Below are positions 41,769-52,580 of a stretch of 64,000 nt of DNA, piece after piece. The stretch is from contig AP019514.1 of NCBI GenBank assembly GCA_007182875.1, forward strand, positions 3,968,001 through 4,032,000, read 5' to 3'. This stretch comes from Vreelandella sulfidaeris. Its GTDB lineage: Bacteria; Pseudomonadota; Gammaproteobacteria; Pseudomonadales; Halomonadaceae. Position numbers and translations under genes: made by a program. The notes beneath the pieces were generated by a model, which was not told the origin of the DNA, ran no database searches, and saw only the letters and a list, made by a program, of their open reading frames with translations. The first letter of the stretch is position 1. Each line of letters starts with the position of its first letter.

Positions 41769-43088
41769 TTATCGTCCTACCGAATAGTAAACGAAGCCTT
41801 TATCAACCATGCGGTGCGGTTCGAACATATTGCGCCCATCAAACAGGATCGGGTCGTTGAGCTGAGATTTAATAAGCTCAAAATCCGGTGCACGGAAACT
41901 CTGCCATTCAGTCACTATGATCAGTGCACTTGCGCCCTTCAAGGCGGCTTCTTTGGTGCCACAAAGAGTCAGATCATCACGCGTACCATAGATGCGCTGC
42001 GTCTCTTCCATGGCTTCAGGATCGTATGCCTGCACGTTGGCACCCGCTTGCCATAAGGCTTCCATCAGCACACGACTTGGTGCTTCACGCATATCATCAG
42101 TGTTTGGCTTGAAAGAGAGCCCCACACAGCAAAGGTCTTGCCTGCTAGCTGCCCTTCGAAGTGGCGATGTATCTTCGCAAACAGCGTGGTCTTTTGTTCC
42201 TGATTTCGCGCTTCAACGGCCTTGAGCAACTTAGCGTCAAAATCAATGTCACCAGCCGTGCGAATTAGCGCCTGAACGTCTTTAGGGAAGCATGAGCCTC
42301 CATAACCTACCCCAGGGTAAATAAAATGGTAGCCGATACGTGGATCGGAACCTATCCCTTGGCGAACCATCTCGATATCGGCACCTAACAGCTCAGAGAT
42401 TGGCTATCTCATTCATGAAGCTTATCTTGGTCGCCAGCATACAGTTAGCCGCATATTTGGTGAGCTCCGCACTTCTCACATCCATAACGATGACTTTGTC
42501 ATGGTTACGATTGAACGGCGCATACAACTCGCGCATCACCTCAATGCTGGCCTCGTTCTCGGTGCCAATGATAATTCGGTCGGGTTTCTGGCAATCGGCA
42601 ACTGCGCTACCCTCTTTCAGAAACTCCGGATTGGACACTACATCGAAGTTAAGGTCTTCCCGGTCACGCTTGGCAAGGACTTCCGCCACCTTGGCTTTTA
42701 CCTTGTCGGCGGTACCCACTGGCACTGTTGATTTGCCGATGACTATCTTATCGCACTGCATGTGTTCGGCAATGGTTTGCGCCACTGCCAGCACATATTT
42801 TAGATCAGCGGAGCCATCTTCGTCTGGTGGCGTTCCCACAGCAATGAACTGTACTTGGCCATGCTTCACGCCTGCTTCAGCATCGGTAGTGAACTCTAAC
42901 CGACCTGCTGCGTAGTTCTCTTTCACAAGAGATTCCAATCCTGGTTCATAGATAGGAATATGCCCCTGGGTTAGCCGCTCGACCTTCTTTCCATCCACGT
43001 CGACACACACCACATGGTGTCCCACATCAGCCAAAATAGCGCCTTGCACAAGGCCTACATACCCTGTTCCAAAAACCGTGACGTTCAT
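41769..43088 (-). CDS. ugd: UDP-glucose 6-dehydrogenase
   Basis: This NAD+-dependent enzyme makes UDP-GlcA from UDP-Glc. It starts [20 protein letters not shown] with the dinucleotide-binding motif. The body has [60 protein letters not shown] and the catalytic-Cys loop [20 protein letters not shown]. The C-terminal [20 protein letters not shown] is restored by one missing base near 42130, and one more shift is near 42400. It has 440 residues and ends YYSVGR. It supplies UDP-GlcA to the decarboxylase and the 4-epimerase next to it. Confidence 0.95.
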
Positions 43089-43155
43089 GATATTCCTTTC
43101 CTATTACTTGTGTGTCTCAACGACTGCTAAGGTGCAGTCTCGGCCGCGATAGTAC

Positions 43156-44174
43156 TCACACTTGATAGTAATCACGGTACCAAGCGACAAAGTTTGCAAC
43201 CCCTTCTTTTACCGGCGTAGCGGGTTGGTAATCAACGGCTTTTTGAGCTCACTGCTATCGGCATAGGTATCGGGAACATCACCTAGCTGTAGCGGTAGTA
43301 GATCCTGCTTGGCAGTTTTGCCCAGTGCTTGCTCAAGCGCCTCGATATAAGCACTCAGCTTCACCGGGTTATTATTGCCGATGTTAAAGAGCCGGTAAGG
43401 GCATTGCTGGTAGCGGGATCTGGCTCATCGCTATTCCAGTCGGCATTGGCTTCTGCTATCTGGTCACTGGCTCGAATGACACCTTCTACGATATCACCCA
43501 CATAGGTGAAATCACGGGTATGGTTACCATGATTAAAAACCGAAATAGGCTCGTCCGCTAGGATGCTCTTGGTGAACTTAAACAATGCCATATCCGGCCG
43601 GCCCCAAGGGCCATAAACGGTAAAGAAACGGAGTCCTGTCGTTGGTAGGCCAAATAGATGGCTATAGCTGTGGGCCATCATTTCATTGGCTTTTTAGTGG
43701 CTGCATAAAACTGTAGCGGATGATTGGCGCCAGCATGTTCAGAGAAAGGCATGCTTGTGTTAGCACCATAAACAGAACTAGTGCTAGCGTAAGTCAGATG
43801 CGGCGTTTTAGCGTAACGACAGGCTTCTAATACGTTGGTAAACGCAATGATGTTGCTTTCCACATAGCTATGCGGGTTTTCAATTGAATAACGCACACCC
43901 GCTTGTGCCGCCAAATGAATCACACGATCAAAATTGTGCTCTTCAAAACAGTCGTTTACTGCTTTTGATCTGCTAAATTTTCACGAATAAAGTGAAACGG
44001 CGTTCCTGTCTCTGTTGATAAAGCGTGCAGCTTCTCAAGACGCCGTTCTTTAATATCAACATCGTAATAATCATTGACGCTATCAAACCCAACGACTTCA
44101 TCGCCTCTTTCCAATAGACGACTGGCGGTGTGAAAACCAATAAAACCTGCCGCACCGGTCACAAGAATCTTCAT
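43156..44174 (-). CDS. UDP-glucuronate 4-epimerase family protein
   Basis: This SDR-family nucleotide-sugar epimerase of about 335 residues interconverts UDP-GlcA and UDP-GalA by family match. It starts [20 protein letters not shown]. The epimerase core has [39 protein letters not shown] and YAATKKANE-like sequence with the YxxxK catalytic Tyr/Lys, then [40 protein letters not shown] and DYYQV at the end are as in the GlcA-epimerase subfamily. Frames shift near 43970, 43700, 43390 and 43235. It sits between wzc and ugd in the same direction, fitting use of UDP-GlcA. Confidence 0.85.
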
Positions 44175-44203
44175 ATTATCTCCTTTTAAATCCGTAGCTT
44201 ACC

Positions 44204-46405
44204 TACTGATACTTGTAGGTGCCGTATCCGTAATAGCCTGATGCGCCTCTTGAGGAGATTTTAACGCCGTTAAGGATCGCTCCTTGTATTTGGATGCCGC
44301 TACCTTCAAGGCGTTTTTAGCCATTTGAATTTCACGGACCGTATTCTTGTCGAACCTTGCCACCATTAGTGTTGTGCCACAATGTTTACCAGCGACACAG
44401 GCATCTGTTACAGCTAAAACAGGCGGAGTATCTACAATTACCATGTCGTACATTTCGCTTAAATCTTCCAATGCTTGCTCAAACCCAGGCCGCATCAGTA
44501 GCTCAGAAGGATTGGTTGCCACGACACCCCGGGTAATAACATCATAATGAGCGATCCCCGTGGGCTTAATAATTTCTTCTAGCGTTAGCTCGCCACTGAG
44601 AAATTCGACCAGTCCGCCTGAGCTCGCTTGGCCAAAGGCGTGATGTAAGTTACCTTTTCGTAGATCTGCATCAATAATAAGAACTTTCTTACCCGCCATT
44701 GCAGAGATAGCACCTAAATTGATACTGACAAAGCTTTTACCTATCCCAGGACTTGGCCCTGTCAACATGATCCGATTATTACGCCCATCCATCATGGTAA
44801 AGTGAAGGCTAGTGCGTAAGCCTCGTAGCGACTCGAGAGAGAGATCCATCGGATCTCGCTGGGCCAACACGCCTCCCACCACACTTTTGGACGTCTTTTT
44901 CCACGCCGTTTTAGTTCCCGATTGAGTTTACGCTGCGACGAAGATTGCGGCACAGTGGCATAGACCGTTAAGCCCGCACCTTCAATTTGCTCTGACGACT
45001 CAACACCGCGTTTTAAAAGTTCTTTTAATACGACATAGCCGATAACAAGCAGTAAGCCCAAAACGGTATAAAGTAAGAAGATACGTAAAACGTTAGGAGC
45101 GACTTGCCCATTGAGCACAGCACTGTCGATAATCCGAATATTGCCAATAGTCCCAGCCCTGGCAACTTCGAGTTCCTGTACTTTATTGAGAATATTAACG
45201 TATATCGCCTGCGTCACCTCAACGTCACGCGTACGTCTTAACACTTCTTGCTGAGCAGCAGGTAACTCGTTAACCCTGGCGTTGAGCTCCTGTAAATCTT
45301 GCTCTATCTGGCGGCGCTGACGAAGTAGGGCTTGATAGTTGGGGTGGCTGGGGTGAAGCGCTGTGCAAGCTCGGCTTCTTGAAACTCCAGTTCGTCAAGA
45401 CGAGTATCTAACTCTATATAACGCTGGATAGCCGCTTGAGCCTCACTGCTAAGATCAACACTGTCCAGATTGGAGCGGTAGTCATTTAGATTTTGCTCCG
45501 CCAAATCCAGTTGCTCGCGGAGCTCTGGTGCTTGTTCCTGCAGAAACTCTAGGCTTTGCTGTGCCTGCTCGGATTGACGCTCAATATTCTGGGTTAAAAA
45601 GTTTGTGCCACGGCGTCTAAACTACGCGTAATCTCCCTTGGCTCTTCCCCGTACATCATTAAACGAATCATTCCCGTTGTGGTGCCTGCTCCACCTACTT
45701 CAGCTACTTGCAAACGGCTGGCAATTCCTTGAATAGCCGATGTCTTATGTTGCCGGGTCAGTACATACTGCGCGCCTTCGGCAGCATCAAAGCTTTCAAT
45801 AGTGAGCTCAAGGTCGCCTTCATAAAATACTTCAGGCTGCCCTAGCGTGCCCGTTACTGCACGATTATCCCCTTGCATAACAAAATAGGTGTCTTCAGGG
45901 CCTCGCTCTACAGTAAAGCTTTGCCCGCGGCGGCTCTCATCGGTATTAAAACGAGCAACATTGATGCTCTCATTACCCCATACATGCGGATAACCCACCA
46001 TAAAGTCAGGGCGTGTGATCCCCTTGCGTAGTACAAAGCCACCGATAAAAGGTAATTTAACGGGAGAAATATTGAAATCGCCATCTACCCGCTCCACCAC
46101 TTGGCCAAGCACCATCCGCGACTGCAGAATTTGCAGCTCTGCCGATGTGTTTAGCTCACCTGAGCCGGTCCCTGCCCCTGTGACATTCTCAACATTGCCA
46201 AGTGGACTAACGGTATTGCGCCTTTCAACTTGCACCAGTGCATCGGCGCGATAAATCGGCGTCGCCAGCATGCCCTGCAGAATACCAATCAATGCGAACA
46301 CTAGAGTAACGCCTATGATTAGCCACTTCCTATGAAAAGCGCGCCAAACAGTCGGCTCAGGTCAATCGTGTCTTCCGGCGTATTCTTCTGGGATGAGTCT
46401 GACAT
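44204..46405 (-). CDS. wzc: Wzc tyrosine autokinase / chain-length regulator
   Basis: Wzc is an inner-membrane BY-kinase that controls capsule polymerisation and export with Wza. The start MSDSSQKNTPEDTIDLSRLF is at 46405. A first membrane span follows (VFALIGILQGMLATPIYRAD region), then the Wzz periplasmic domain with coiled coils, and a second span RIFLLYTVLGLLLVIGYVV. The kinase has Walker A LTGPSPGIGKSFVSINLG, Walker A' VLIIDADLRKGNLHHAFGQ and Walker B MVIVDTPPVLAVTDACV. A missing base near 44300 hides the true C-terminus, which ends ASGYYGYGTYKYQ, a tyrosine cluster like that of other Wzc proteins. The frame also shifts near 46330, 45595, 45340 and 44850. Wzb is next to it, as expected. 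Confidence 0.92.
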
Positions 46406-46481
46406 TGGTTCTATCGCTACACTCTCAGTCACACGCCATTAAGGCGCGCGAAAATGGAAAATTAAAAAAGCTTTAAAACTA

Positions 46482-46949
46482 TTACCACACGCTTTTACTG
46501 CCGGTGTCTAAAAGCTTTTCTCGCCAGGCGAAACTTGCTGTTTTGATCGTGTCGTAAACTAACTGACAGACCTCATCACTACGCTGGTAGGGATCAGGAA
46601 TATCTCGATCGTCTATCGGCTTATCCGTTCGCCACATACCAAACAGCAACGTTTTCCCCAACATCTCTGGCCATGTGCGAGCAATCAGCTGTCGTTGCTT
46701 GGCGCTCATCACTAGCACAAGGTCTGCGTTAGCCAGCAGATTGCGATCTACTGGCTTTGCCTGATGCTGGCTAAGGTCGTACCCATCCGCTTTTGCAAGC
46801 GCAGCTATACGCGGTTCTACGCCTCCCTGCCCGGCAGCTAACCCCGCCGACTTCACTTCGATATCGGTGAGGCCTTGCTGCAACATGGCAGCAGCAACCG
46901 GGCTTCGGCAGATATTACCGGTACAAACAATAAGGATACGTTTTGTCAT
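46482..46949 (-). CDS. wzb: Low-molecular-weight protein tyrosine phosphatase Wzb
   Basis: This phosphatase of 155 residues is intact as sequenced. It dephosphorylates the Wzc tyrosine tail and so allows capsule assembly to cycle. The start is ATG 46949 rather than upstream codons, because MTKRILIVCTGNICRSPVAA puts the active-site loop CTGNICRS near residue 9 as in the family, with AAAGGAGG just before it. The general acid region is DDRDIPDPYQRSDE, with the DPY motif. Wza stops one base before this start, so the two are tightly coupled. Wzc begins 76 bp downstream. Confidence 0.95.
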   Translation of the reverse strand: MTKRILIVCTGNICRSPVAAAMLQQGLTDIEVKSAGLAAGQGGVEPRIAALAKADGYDLSQHQAKPVDRNLLANADLVLVMSAKQRQLIARTWPEMLGKTLLFGMWRTDKPIDDRDIPDPYQRSDEVCQLVYDTIKTASFAWREKLLDTGSKSVW

Positions 46950-46950
46950 A

Positions 46951-48075
46951 TTAAAGGAGGTCGTTAAGACCATCGCTGCTATTGCCCACATTACCAGGTA
47001 AGTTGACTGAGGGCAGGAGAAGACTAATAACACGGTTCCAGCGAGCTATCGGCGCGGTGGTTACGTAGACCACATCTTGCGGCTCTAATTGGAAGTTGCT
47101 GGCCATTGCAAAGGCTATAGCATTGCTAATATCTAATTGATAAACGGTGGCTAGCTTTTCAGCGCCAGGCGCATTACGACGTAGCACAAAGATTCCTGAA
47201 GGCTCAGCGGTCTCTTCATTAACCCCTCCTGCACGTGATAACGCATCGGTTAGTGACAAGCGTTCACGGTTCATACGTAGGTTCCCGGGTGAACGCACTT
47301 GGCCCAACATGGCAACACCTTGGTTATCATCGCTGGGGATATGCAACAAGTCGCCGTCTCTAAGCAAGCGGTTTTGACGCTGATCCCCCCTCACTTAATA
47401 GGGAGAAAAGCGAGAGCTGTTCTTCCGTGCCATTACGGAATAAATACATTTCATGCCAAAAGCGTTATCTGTTGGTCCACCCACTTCATTAACAGCATCA
47501 AGTATAGTCAAAGGTACGTTAGTCACCGGAACTGAACCTGGCGAAGCAACAGCGCCAGTTACATGGAACCGCTTGGAATTAAACGCCGCGATAAAGACAT
47601 CGATCTGGGGTTCTGTAAGGAAGTCGGCAAGACCCCGAGTTAGTTGGACACGAATCTCTTCGGTGGTTTTCCCTGCGACATGCACACGCCCTATAAACGG
47701 GTAGAAAATAGTGCCATCTGAACGCACTATATTGCCTGCCTCCACAGCGCTACGCTCGCCGCCGGTAGGAATAGTGAGCTCAGGATGGTCATAGACAACG
47801 ATACTCAGTACGTCACCGACGCCTACTGTATATTCATAGTCTGATAGCTCGTTACGCAACTCTTCAGTAACGGGGTGTACCGGAGGCTCTTGGGTTTCTT
47901 GCGCCCAAATCAGTTCCGGCGTTATTGGCTTAATATCGACTATTTTCATTAAATCAGGCGACTCCGACTCCGGAGCTTCATAATCAATATCGCCCCCCGG
48001 AGCTAGGGCACAACCTGTTATAAACAAGGCAAGCGAGAGCACAACCAGCAAGCGAAAATTAGTTTGTTTTCTCAT
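46951..48075 (-). CDS. wza: Wza outer-membrane polysaccharide export lipoprotein
   Basis: This is an outer-membrane export channel for capsule-type polysaccharide, about 375 residues. It starts MRKQTNFRLLVVLSLALFIT followed by GCALAPGGD. The lipobox ITGC gives the lipidated Cys. The polysaccharide export domain includes YTVGVGDVLSIVVYDHPELT, GTIFYPFIGRVHVAGKTTEE and a SLBB region FHVTGAVASPGSVPVTNVPL. After a shift near 47430, further SLBB sequence follows (VAMLGQVRSPGNLRMNRERL). The C-terminal helix region WNRVISLLLPSVNL would form the outer-membrane barrel. The gene starts 127 bp after the ops element and is the first gene of the operon after the wbpM-like gene. Confidence 0.95.
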
Positions 48076-48414
48076 GAGAGCATCTACCTGGGCGTGGATT
48101 GAACGAAGACATGTACTATTAGTGTTAGCTCACTGTCTGCTTAACTAATACTACATTAGCGCTTTGTACCTGAATTCAGGACTTATGCTAAAAAAATTTT
48201 GGCACGCTACCGCCCCGAGGTTTTTTTGGCTCATCCCCGAGGCCGGCTAACTAATCTGTACATTTTAACTACACAGCAATAAAACCGCGTTTAAAGCTTA
48301 ACTACCGCCTGCCTCACATGAGGAAAATTTTAGCTAAAAGCGCCTTAATAAAATCAAACTAACACTTTCTATTATTAGCCCCATCCATTAACAATCCCGT
48401 CCTCGAAAATGCCG
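48076..48414. promoter_or_regulatory. wza leader region
   Basis: This gap of 339 bp between the end of the wbpM-like gene and wza is a long untranslated leader on the minus strand. It contains the ops element. No gene was recognised. A promoter for wza must lie here if transcription from wbpM is blocked by the IS element, but I cannot fix its position. Confidence 0.6.
48203..48214 (-). promoter_or_regulatory. ops element (RfaH recruitment site, JUMPstart core)
   Basis: On the minus strand the sequence reads GGCGGTAGCGTG, identical to the Escherichia coli ops core, in the wider context CGGGGCGGTAGCGTGCC. It lies 127 bp upstream of wza and is oriented toward it. RfaH binds ops in the paused transcription complex and suppresses Rho-dependent termination in long capsule and O-antigen operons. 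This one therefore predicts RfaH control over the roughly 25-kb operon. A T-rich stretch follows, as in other JUMPstart sequences. Confidence 0.88.
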
Positions 48415-48878
48415 TCATTCTCTCCAACGACGTTTTCTCTGCCGTAAATTGGCTTTCATTTTTTTCTCATATAGGGAGGCAGTTGTATCTTTTGAAATGA
48501 CCGAAGAATTAGCGAGGGCTTTTTTTGCAGTAACTTGATTCGCTGTAGATAGCCAAAAATGATCGACAATATCTGACAGCGGTTGGTAGGCAGTAGGCGC
48601 AGCTATGAGTAAATCACGTATTTTGGCAGCATCCTGTTTTTTTACACGCTTCTTCCAGTTGAGACAGCACCGGCTCCAGCGATGACCAAGGCAAAAATTC
48701 TTCTGACGCTGTCATAATTCTGGGATGCCGTGTCTTATTTGCGCTTTCTGTTGCTAGAAGTTCTTCGTATAGCTTTTCACCGGGCCGCAAACCAGTAAAA
48801 CGAATCGTTATTTCACCTTTTTATCATCCGAAATAGTGTTTTCTTGCGCAGCTTTAGTGTTCTTTGCATCGTCAGGCA

Positions 48879-48887
48879 CAGAAATAA
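48879..48887. repeat. Target-site duplication, left copy
   Basis: CAGAAATAA directly precedes the IS left end and is repeated at 50270-50278. Nine bases fits the 8-9 bp duplications of the IS256 family. Confidence 0.88.
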
Positions 48888-50269
48888 GAGTTAAGCTCAA
48901 GTCTGGTGTATGGGAGGAGGTGGGAAGGTGGCGTATCCTGTTGATTGATCACGACCAAGATCTCAACCAACACGAGTGGATACGCCATGGCCGATTCTAC
49001 CCTCCGGACTCTTTCACAACCAGAACCCCAGGTCGCTGACCCGCTGCACGAGCTGCTGCGCCAAGGTGCCCGTGACCTGATCGCCAAGGCCGTCGAGGCC
49101 GAGTTGGCCACCTTTCTGGCGCAGTATGCCGATCAGCGGCTCGACGATGGACGCCAGGCCGTGGTCCGCAACGGCTACCTGCCCGAGCGCACGGTCCAGA
49201 CCGGGATCGGGGATGTCAGCGTGCAGGTGCCCAAGGTGCGTGACCGCAGTGGCGGTGGCGCTCGCTTCAACAGCAGCCTGCTGCCGCCCTATCTGAAGCG
49301 AGCCCGCAGCATCGAGGAGTTGATCCCTTGGCTCTACCTGAAGGGGATCTCCACTGGCGACTACCAGGAGGCGCTGGCGGCACTGCTGGGCGACCAGGCC
49401 AAGGGTCTGTCGGCCAACACTGTGTCACGGCTCAAGAAGCAGTGGGAGGACGAGCATACCGAGTGGCGAAAGCGGGACCTGTCAGACCGTCGCTACGTCT
49501 ACTGGTGGGCCGACGGGGTGTACAGCAACGTGCGCATGGATGACCGCCTGTGCCTGCTGGTGATCATCGGGGTCACCGAGCAGGGCCGCAAGGAGTTGGT
49601 GGCCGTCGAGGACGGCTTCCGCGAGTCGGCGGACAGCTGGAAGACCCTGCTGACAGGCCTGCGAGAACGCGGCCTGACCCAGGCTCCCAAGCTGGCGGTG
49701 GGCGACGGCGCCATGGGGTTCTGGGCGGCCCTGAGCAAGATTTACCCGGAGACCGACCATCAGCGCTGCTGGGTTCACAAGACGGCTAACGTGCTGAACA
49801 AGCTGCCAAAGTCAGTACAGCCCAAGGTCAAGGCCGACCTGCATGACATCTGGATGGCCGAGACCCGCGACGAGGCGCACAAGGCCTTCGATCGCACGCT
49901 GAAACGCTTCGAGGCCAAGTACCCCAAGGCGATGGCGTGCCTGGCCAAGGATCGGGAGGAACTGCTGGCGTTCTACGACTACCCGGCAGAGCACTGGGTG
50001 CATATCCGCACCACCAACCCGATTGAGTCGACCTTCGCCACGGTCCGCCTGCGGAGCAAGCGCAGCCGGAACTGCGGCTCCAGAGCGACGACCCTGGCGA
50101 TGGTCTTCAAGCTGCTCCAGAGCGCCGAGAAGCGCTGGAAGCGCATCAAGGGGTTCAGCAAGCTGGAACTGGTCGTGAACAACGTCCGGTTCCAGGATGG
50201 AGAGCAAGTAACCGATCAGTCAGACAGGACTGCCGCCTGACCGCCATCCACCAGATTTGACTATAACTC
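48888..50269 (+). mobile_element. IS256-family insertion sequence, 1382 bp
   Basis: This complete element has imperfect terminal inverted repeats at 48888-48913 and 50244-50269, 21 of 26 positions matching when the right end is reverse-complemented; both begin GAGTTA. It is flanked by the 9-bp direct repeat CAGAAATAA. The transposase gene is intact, which contrasts with the indel-broken genes around it. Base composition is GC-rich relative to the host locus. It is inserted in the wbpM-like gene in the opposite orientation. Intact ends, target duplication and open frame point to a recent, probably still mobile, insertion. Confidence 0.93.
48987..50240 (+). CDS. IS256-family transposase (DDE, Transposase_mut)
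   Basis: This protein has 417 residues from the ATG at 48987 ([20 protein letters not shown]); an upstream in-frame start at 48945 is possible. It is intact. The N-terminal DNA-binding part contains [20 protein letters not shown]. The catalytic core has [15 protein letters not shown] (first Asp), [20 protein letters not shown] (second Asp) and HRCWVHK-like [16 protein letters not shown]. The Glu lies in [19 protein letters not shown]. These are the standard Transposase_mut signatures. It moves its own IS and has no other role in the locus. Confidence 0.96.
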   Translation: MADSTLRTLSQPEPQVADPLHELLRQGARDLIAKAVEAELATFLAQYADQRLDDGRQAVVRNGYLPERTVQTGIGDVSVQVPKVRDRSGGGARFNSSLLPPYLKRARSIEELIPWLYLKGISTGDYQEALAALLGDQAKGLSANTVSRLKKQWEDEHTEWRKRDLSDRRYVYWWADGVYSNVRMDDRLCLLVIIGVTEQGRKELVAVEDGFRESADSWKTLLTGLRERGLTQAPKLAVGDGAMGFWAALSKIYPETDHQRCWVHKTANVLNKLPKSVQPKVKADLHDIWMAETRDEAHKAFDRTLKRFEAKYPKAMACLAKDREELLAFYDYPAEHWVHIRTTNPIESTFATVRLRSKRSRNCGSRATTLAMVFKLLQSAEKRWKRIKGFSKLELVVNNVRFQDGEQVTDQSDRTAA

Positions 50270-50278
50270 CAGAAATAA
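50270..50278. repeat. Target-site duplication, right copy
   Basis: CAGAAATAA immediately follows the right end of the IS and matches the left copy at 48879-48887. Confidence 0.88.
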
Positions 50279-51875
50279 AGCGATAGTTTAAACCTGACAA
50301 TTTCACCATTCGAGTAGCAAGCTCTACGATCTTGACCGGCTTGCCCATATCCAGAACAAAGACATCTCCGCCTGTCGCCATACCGCTGGCTTGAATCACA
50401 AGCTGGGCAGCTTCAGGAATCGTCATGAAGTAACGAGTAATGTCTGGGTGCGTAACGGTGATAGGGCCGCCTTTCTCAATTTGGCGCCGAAAAGAGGAAC
50501 AACGGATCCCGATGAACCCAATACGTTGCCAAAGCGCACCATTGAAAACGTGTACCCGTTTGCTCATCAGCACATGCCTGACAAACCAGCTCTGCCATTC
50601 GTTTACTAGCGCCCATCACATTGGTTGGGCGCACTGCCTTGTCGGTAGAAACCAGGACAAAGACTCTACGTCCTCTTTGATGGCCGCCCTAGCAACTTCC
50701 AGTGTTCCAAAGACATTATTGAGCACTCCCTCCGCCGGATTAAACTCTACGAGAGGGACGTGTTTATAAGCGGCCGCATGATAAATTGTATTAATTTCAA
50801 AAGTACGCATTAGGCGTGCGATAACGTCACCATTGCGAACAGAAGTCAGAGCCGGCTTAACGACAACGTCAAGATCGCCCTTATCGATTAACTGAGCTAG
50901 GTCTTGGTCAATTTTGTAGAGAGAGTATTCAGAAGAGTCAACGATGATTAGTCGTTTGGGATGTAGCTGAACAATCTGACGGCATAGCTCGCTACCAATA
51001 GAGCCGCCAGCGCCCGTCACCATCACCGACTTATGCGTAATGTTCGTTCCCATTAGCTTAGGGTCAGGCGGCACGGGATCTCGTCCTAATAGATCCTCTA
51101 CACGAACATCACGGAGCTCATTGAATTTTGCTTTGCCTGAAACAATATCTGCCATATCCGGTATGGTTTGTACTGGAATCGACAGTGGCTCAATAGATTC
51201 AATAATTTCCTGGCGACGTGCACGTGTTGCTTCTGGAATAGCCAATAAGAATTTTTCTACGCCAAAATTCTCAATTAATTTGGGCGTCGACTCTGGCTTA
51301 TAAACTCTTAACCCCTGTATATGCGTACCTTGAAGAAGGGGGGCATAGTCAACAAAGCCAACGGGTTCGTAATCTCTACCATGGCGCAGTGAAACCACCA
51401 ACTGGCGCCCTGCTGCTCCGGCGCCATATATCAACACCCGGGTTTTTTGGAGCTGCTGACCACGCTGATACATTAATCGTAACGCTAGCCTTATGCCGCC
51501 AATCGTTATAAATGCCAGCATCGTATAAATAAAAGGCACAGATCTGGGTACAGGTAAATTTAACGTCATGCTGACGATGTACAATGTTAATGCAGAGCCG
51601 ATGACACCAGCAGAAAGCGCCTGCAGCGCCTTCATACACCATAAAACGTACGATGGAGCGGTAAAAACCCAGGCGTATAAAAATGAATAGACTTACCGGT
51701 ATCATGACGGGCAATGCCAACCACACCGACCCGTTAGCTAAAAATTCCAAGGAGTCTAATCGCAGGAGCATTGCCAACAGAAAGCTAGCAATGATCAAAA
51801 AGTATCTACCAAGAGCTGAATGAACTGCTTCCGACGCCTTGTCAGGCCAAATAATGTCTTAATGACAAACATCAT

Positions 51876-52580
51876 AGCGATTTCCTGTATTGAACTCACC
51901 AGTGGCCTACCAGCACGCCATTAATAGCGGTCATGTTGCACTCCCTTGCCACTCACTCTTGCTTATTGGTTATGAACGTTGCTCTATTGGGCCGCCGAGT
52001 GCATGAACCCCGTCTAGCACCAAGCAGGCTATTGAAAACCGCAAAGCCATAATCCGTAACATTTCATTACGCTACTTCTGCAAGCCCTATCTTGTTGACC
52101 CTTCTCATCAAACCTATACTTAATATAAAAACAAACACTTATAGCTATCCCGGTCAGTGACAGCTACCTTGATCAACCTAAGCTTACGTATTAATAACCA
52201 TAAAGTCTCAACTGATTACTTACTTTTCTACACTCTTTATTCACGTTTCGCAACAATTCTATTTTGTTAACATTCCCTTGACATACCTGAAGAGGCTGCT
52301 ACGAAAAACGTGGAAGTGGCAGCCACTTGACTCCCATAAAAATCACCCTCCTAATTTAAATTAAAAATATTCATAAGCTTTTGTTAAAAAAGCGCTTATT
52401 GGATTTTAGTATTTTTCCTTACAATGCGTAATTTAAACTTAGGGAATCTCCTATATAGACCTTGTGACGGACGAAAGTCCGAGAGCCTATAGCTAGGTCC
52501 AGGGTGAATAATTATGGACAAATCAGGAGAGATCAGATCAGCTAAAAATCTTTTCAATTACAATTCATTAGGTGAGATGC
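51876..52580. other. Intergenic region upstream of the wbpM-like gene
   Basis: About 705 bp lies between the hydrolase gene and the wbpM-like gene, both on the minus strand. The operon promoter should be here. No gene was recognised. A structured RNA-like segment occupies 52446-52533 and the part from 52120 to 52440 is AT-rich. Confidence 0.5.
52446..52533 (+). ncRNA. Multi-hairpin RNA-like element, class not identified
   Basis: ATCTCCT at 52446-52452 can pair with AGGAGAGAT at 52525-52533 as a closing stem. Inside, CGGAC-GAAA-GTCCG at 52468-52481 is a perfect GNRA-type tetraloop hairpin. CCTA/TAGG (52486-52489 and 52494-52497) and GTCC/GGAC (52497-52500 and 52516-52519) are further helices. 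GACC/GGTC could add a competing long-range pair. The strand is uncertain, since pairing is symmetric. Transcribed leftward it would lie in the leader of the wbpM-like gene. It does not match the c-di-GMP, hammerhead or T-box consensus that I know. It could be a riboswitch, a small RNA or chance. Confidence 0.35.

Larger units (their letters stand above)
48415..51875 (-). pseudogene. WbpM/CapD-like nucleotide-sugar 4,6-dehydratase interrupted by IS256-family element
   Basis: This is a FlaA1/CapD/WbpM-type membrane dehydratase acting on UDP-GlcNAc. The start ATG at 51875 leads through membrane helices (IIASFLLAMLLRLDSLEFLA) to the first Rossmann fold (RVLIYGAGAAGRQLVVSLRH) and the catalytic domain (KSVMVTGAGGSIGSELCRQI, IYHAAAYKHVPLVEFNPAEG and [20 protein letters not shown]). 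The IS at 48888-50269 interrupts after GLNYRFIS. The C-terminal piece resumes with VPDDAKNTKAAQE and GEITIRFTGLRPGEKLYEEL, ending at 48415. Removing the IS and one copy of the 9-bp target repeat restores a continuous frame, apart from ordinary indels near 48822, 50510, 50620 and 51620. The break falls late, after the catalytic domain, but removes conserved C-terminal residues, so activity is probably lost. Confidence 0.88.

Noticed and set aside
48945..48986. Upstream start for the transposase
   Set aside because: The ATG at 48987 gives a family-like N-terminus; the extra 14 residues are not typical, though not excluded.
49328..50207. Several overlapping open frames on both strands inside the IS
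   Set aside because: They are shadows of the GC-rich transposase gene.
52446..52533. c-di-GMP-I riboswitch or hammerhead ribozyme
   Set aside because: The conserved core sequences of these classes are not present, although the GAAA hairpin is suggestive.
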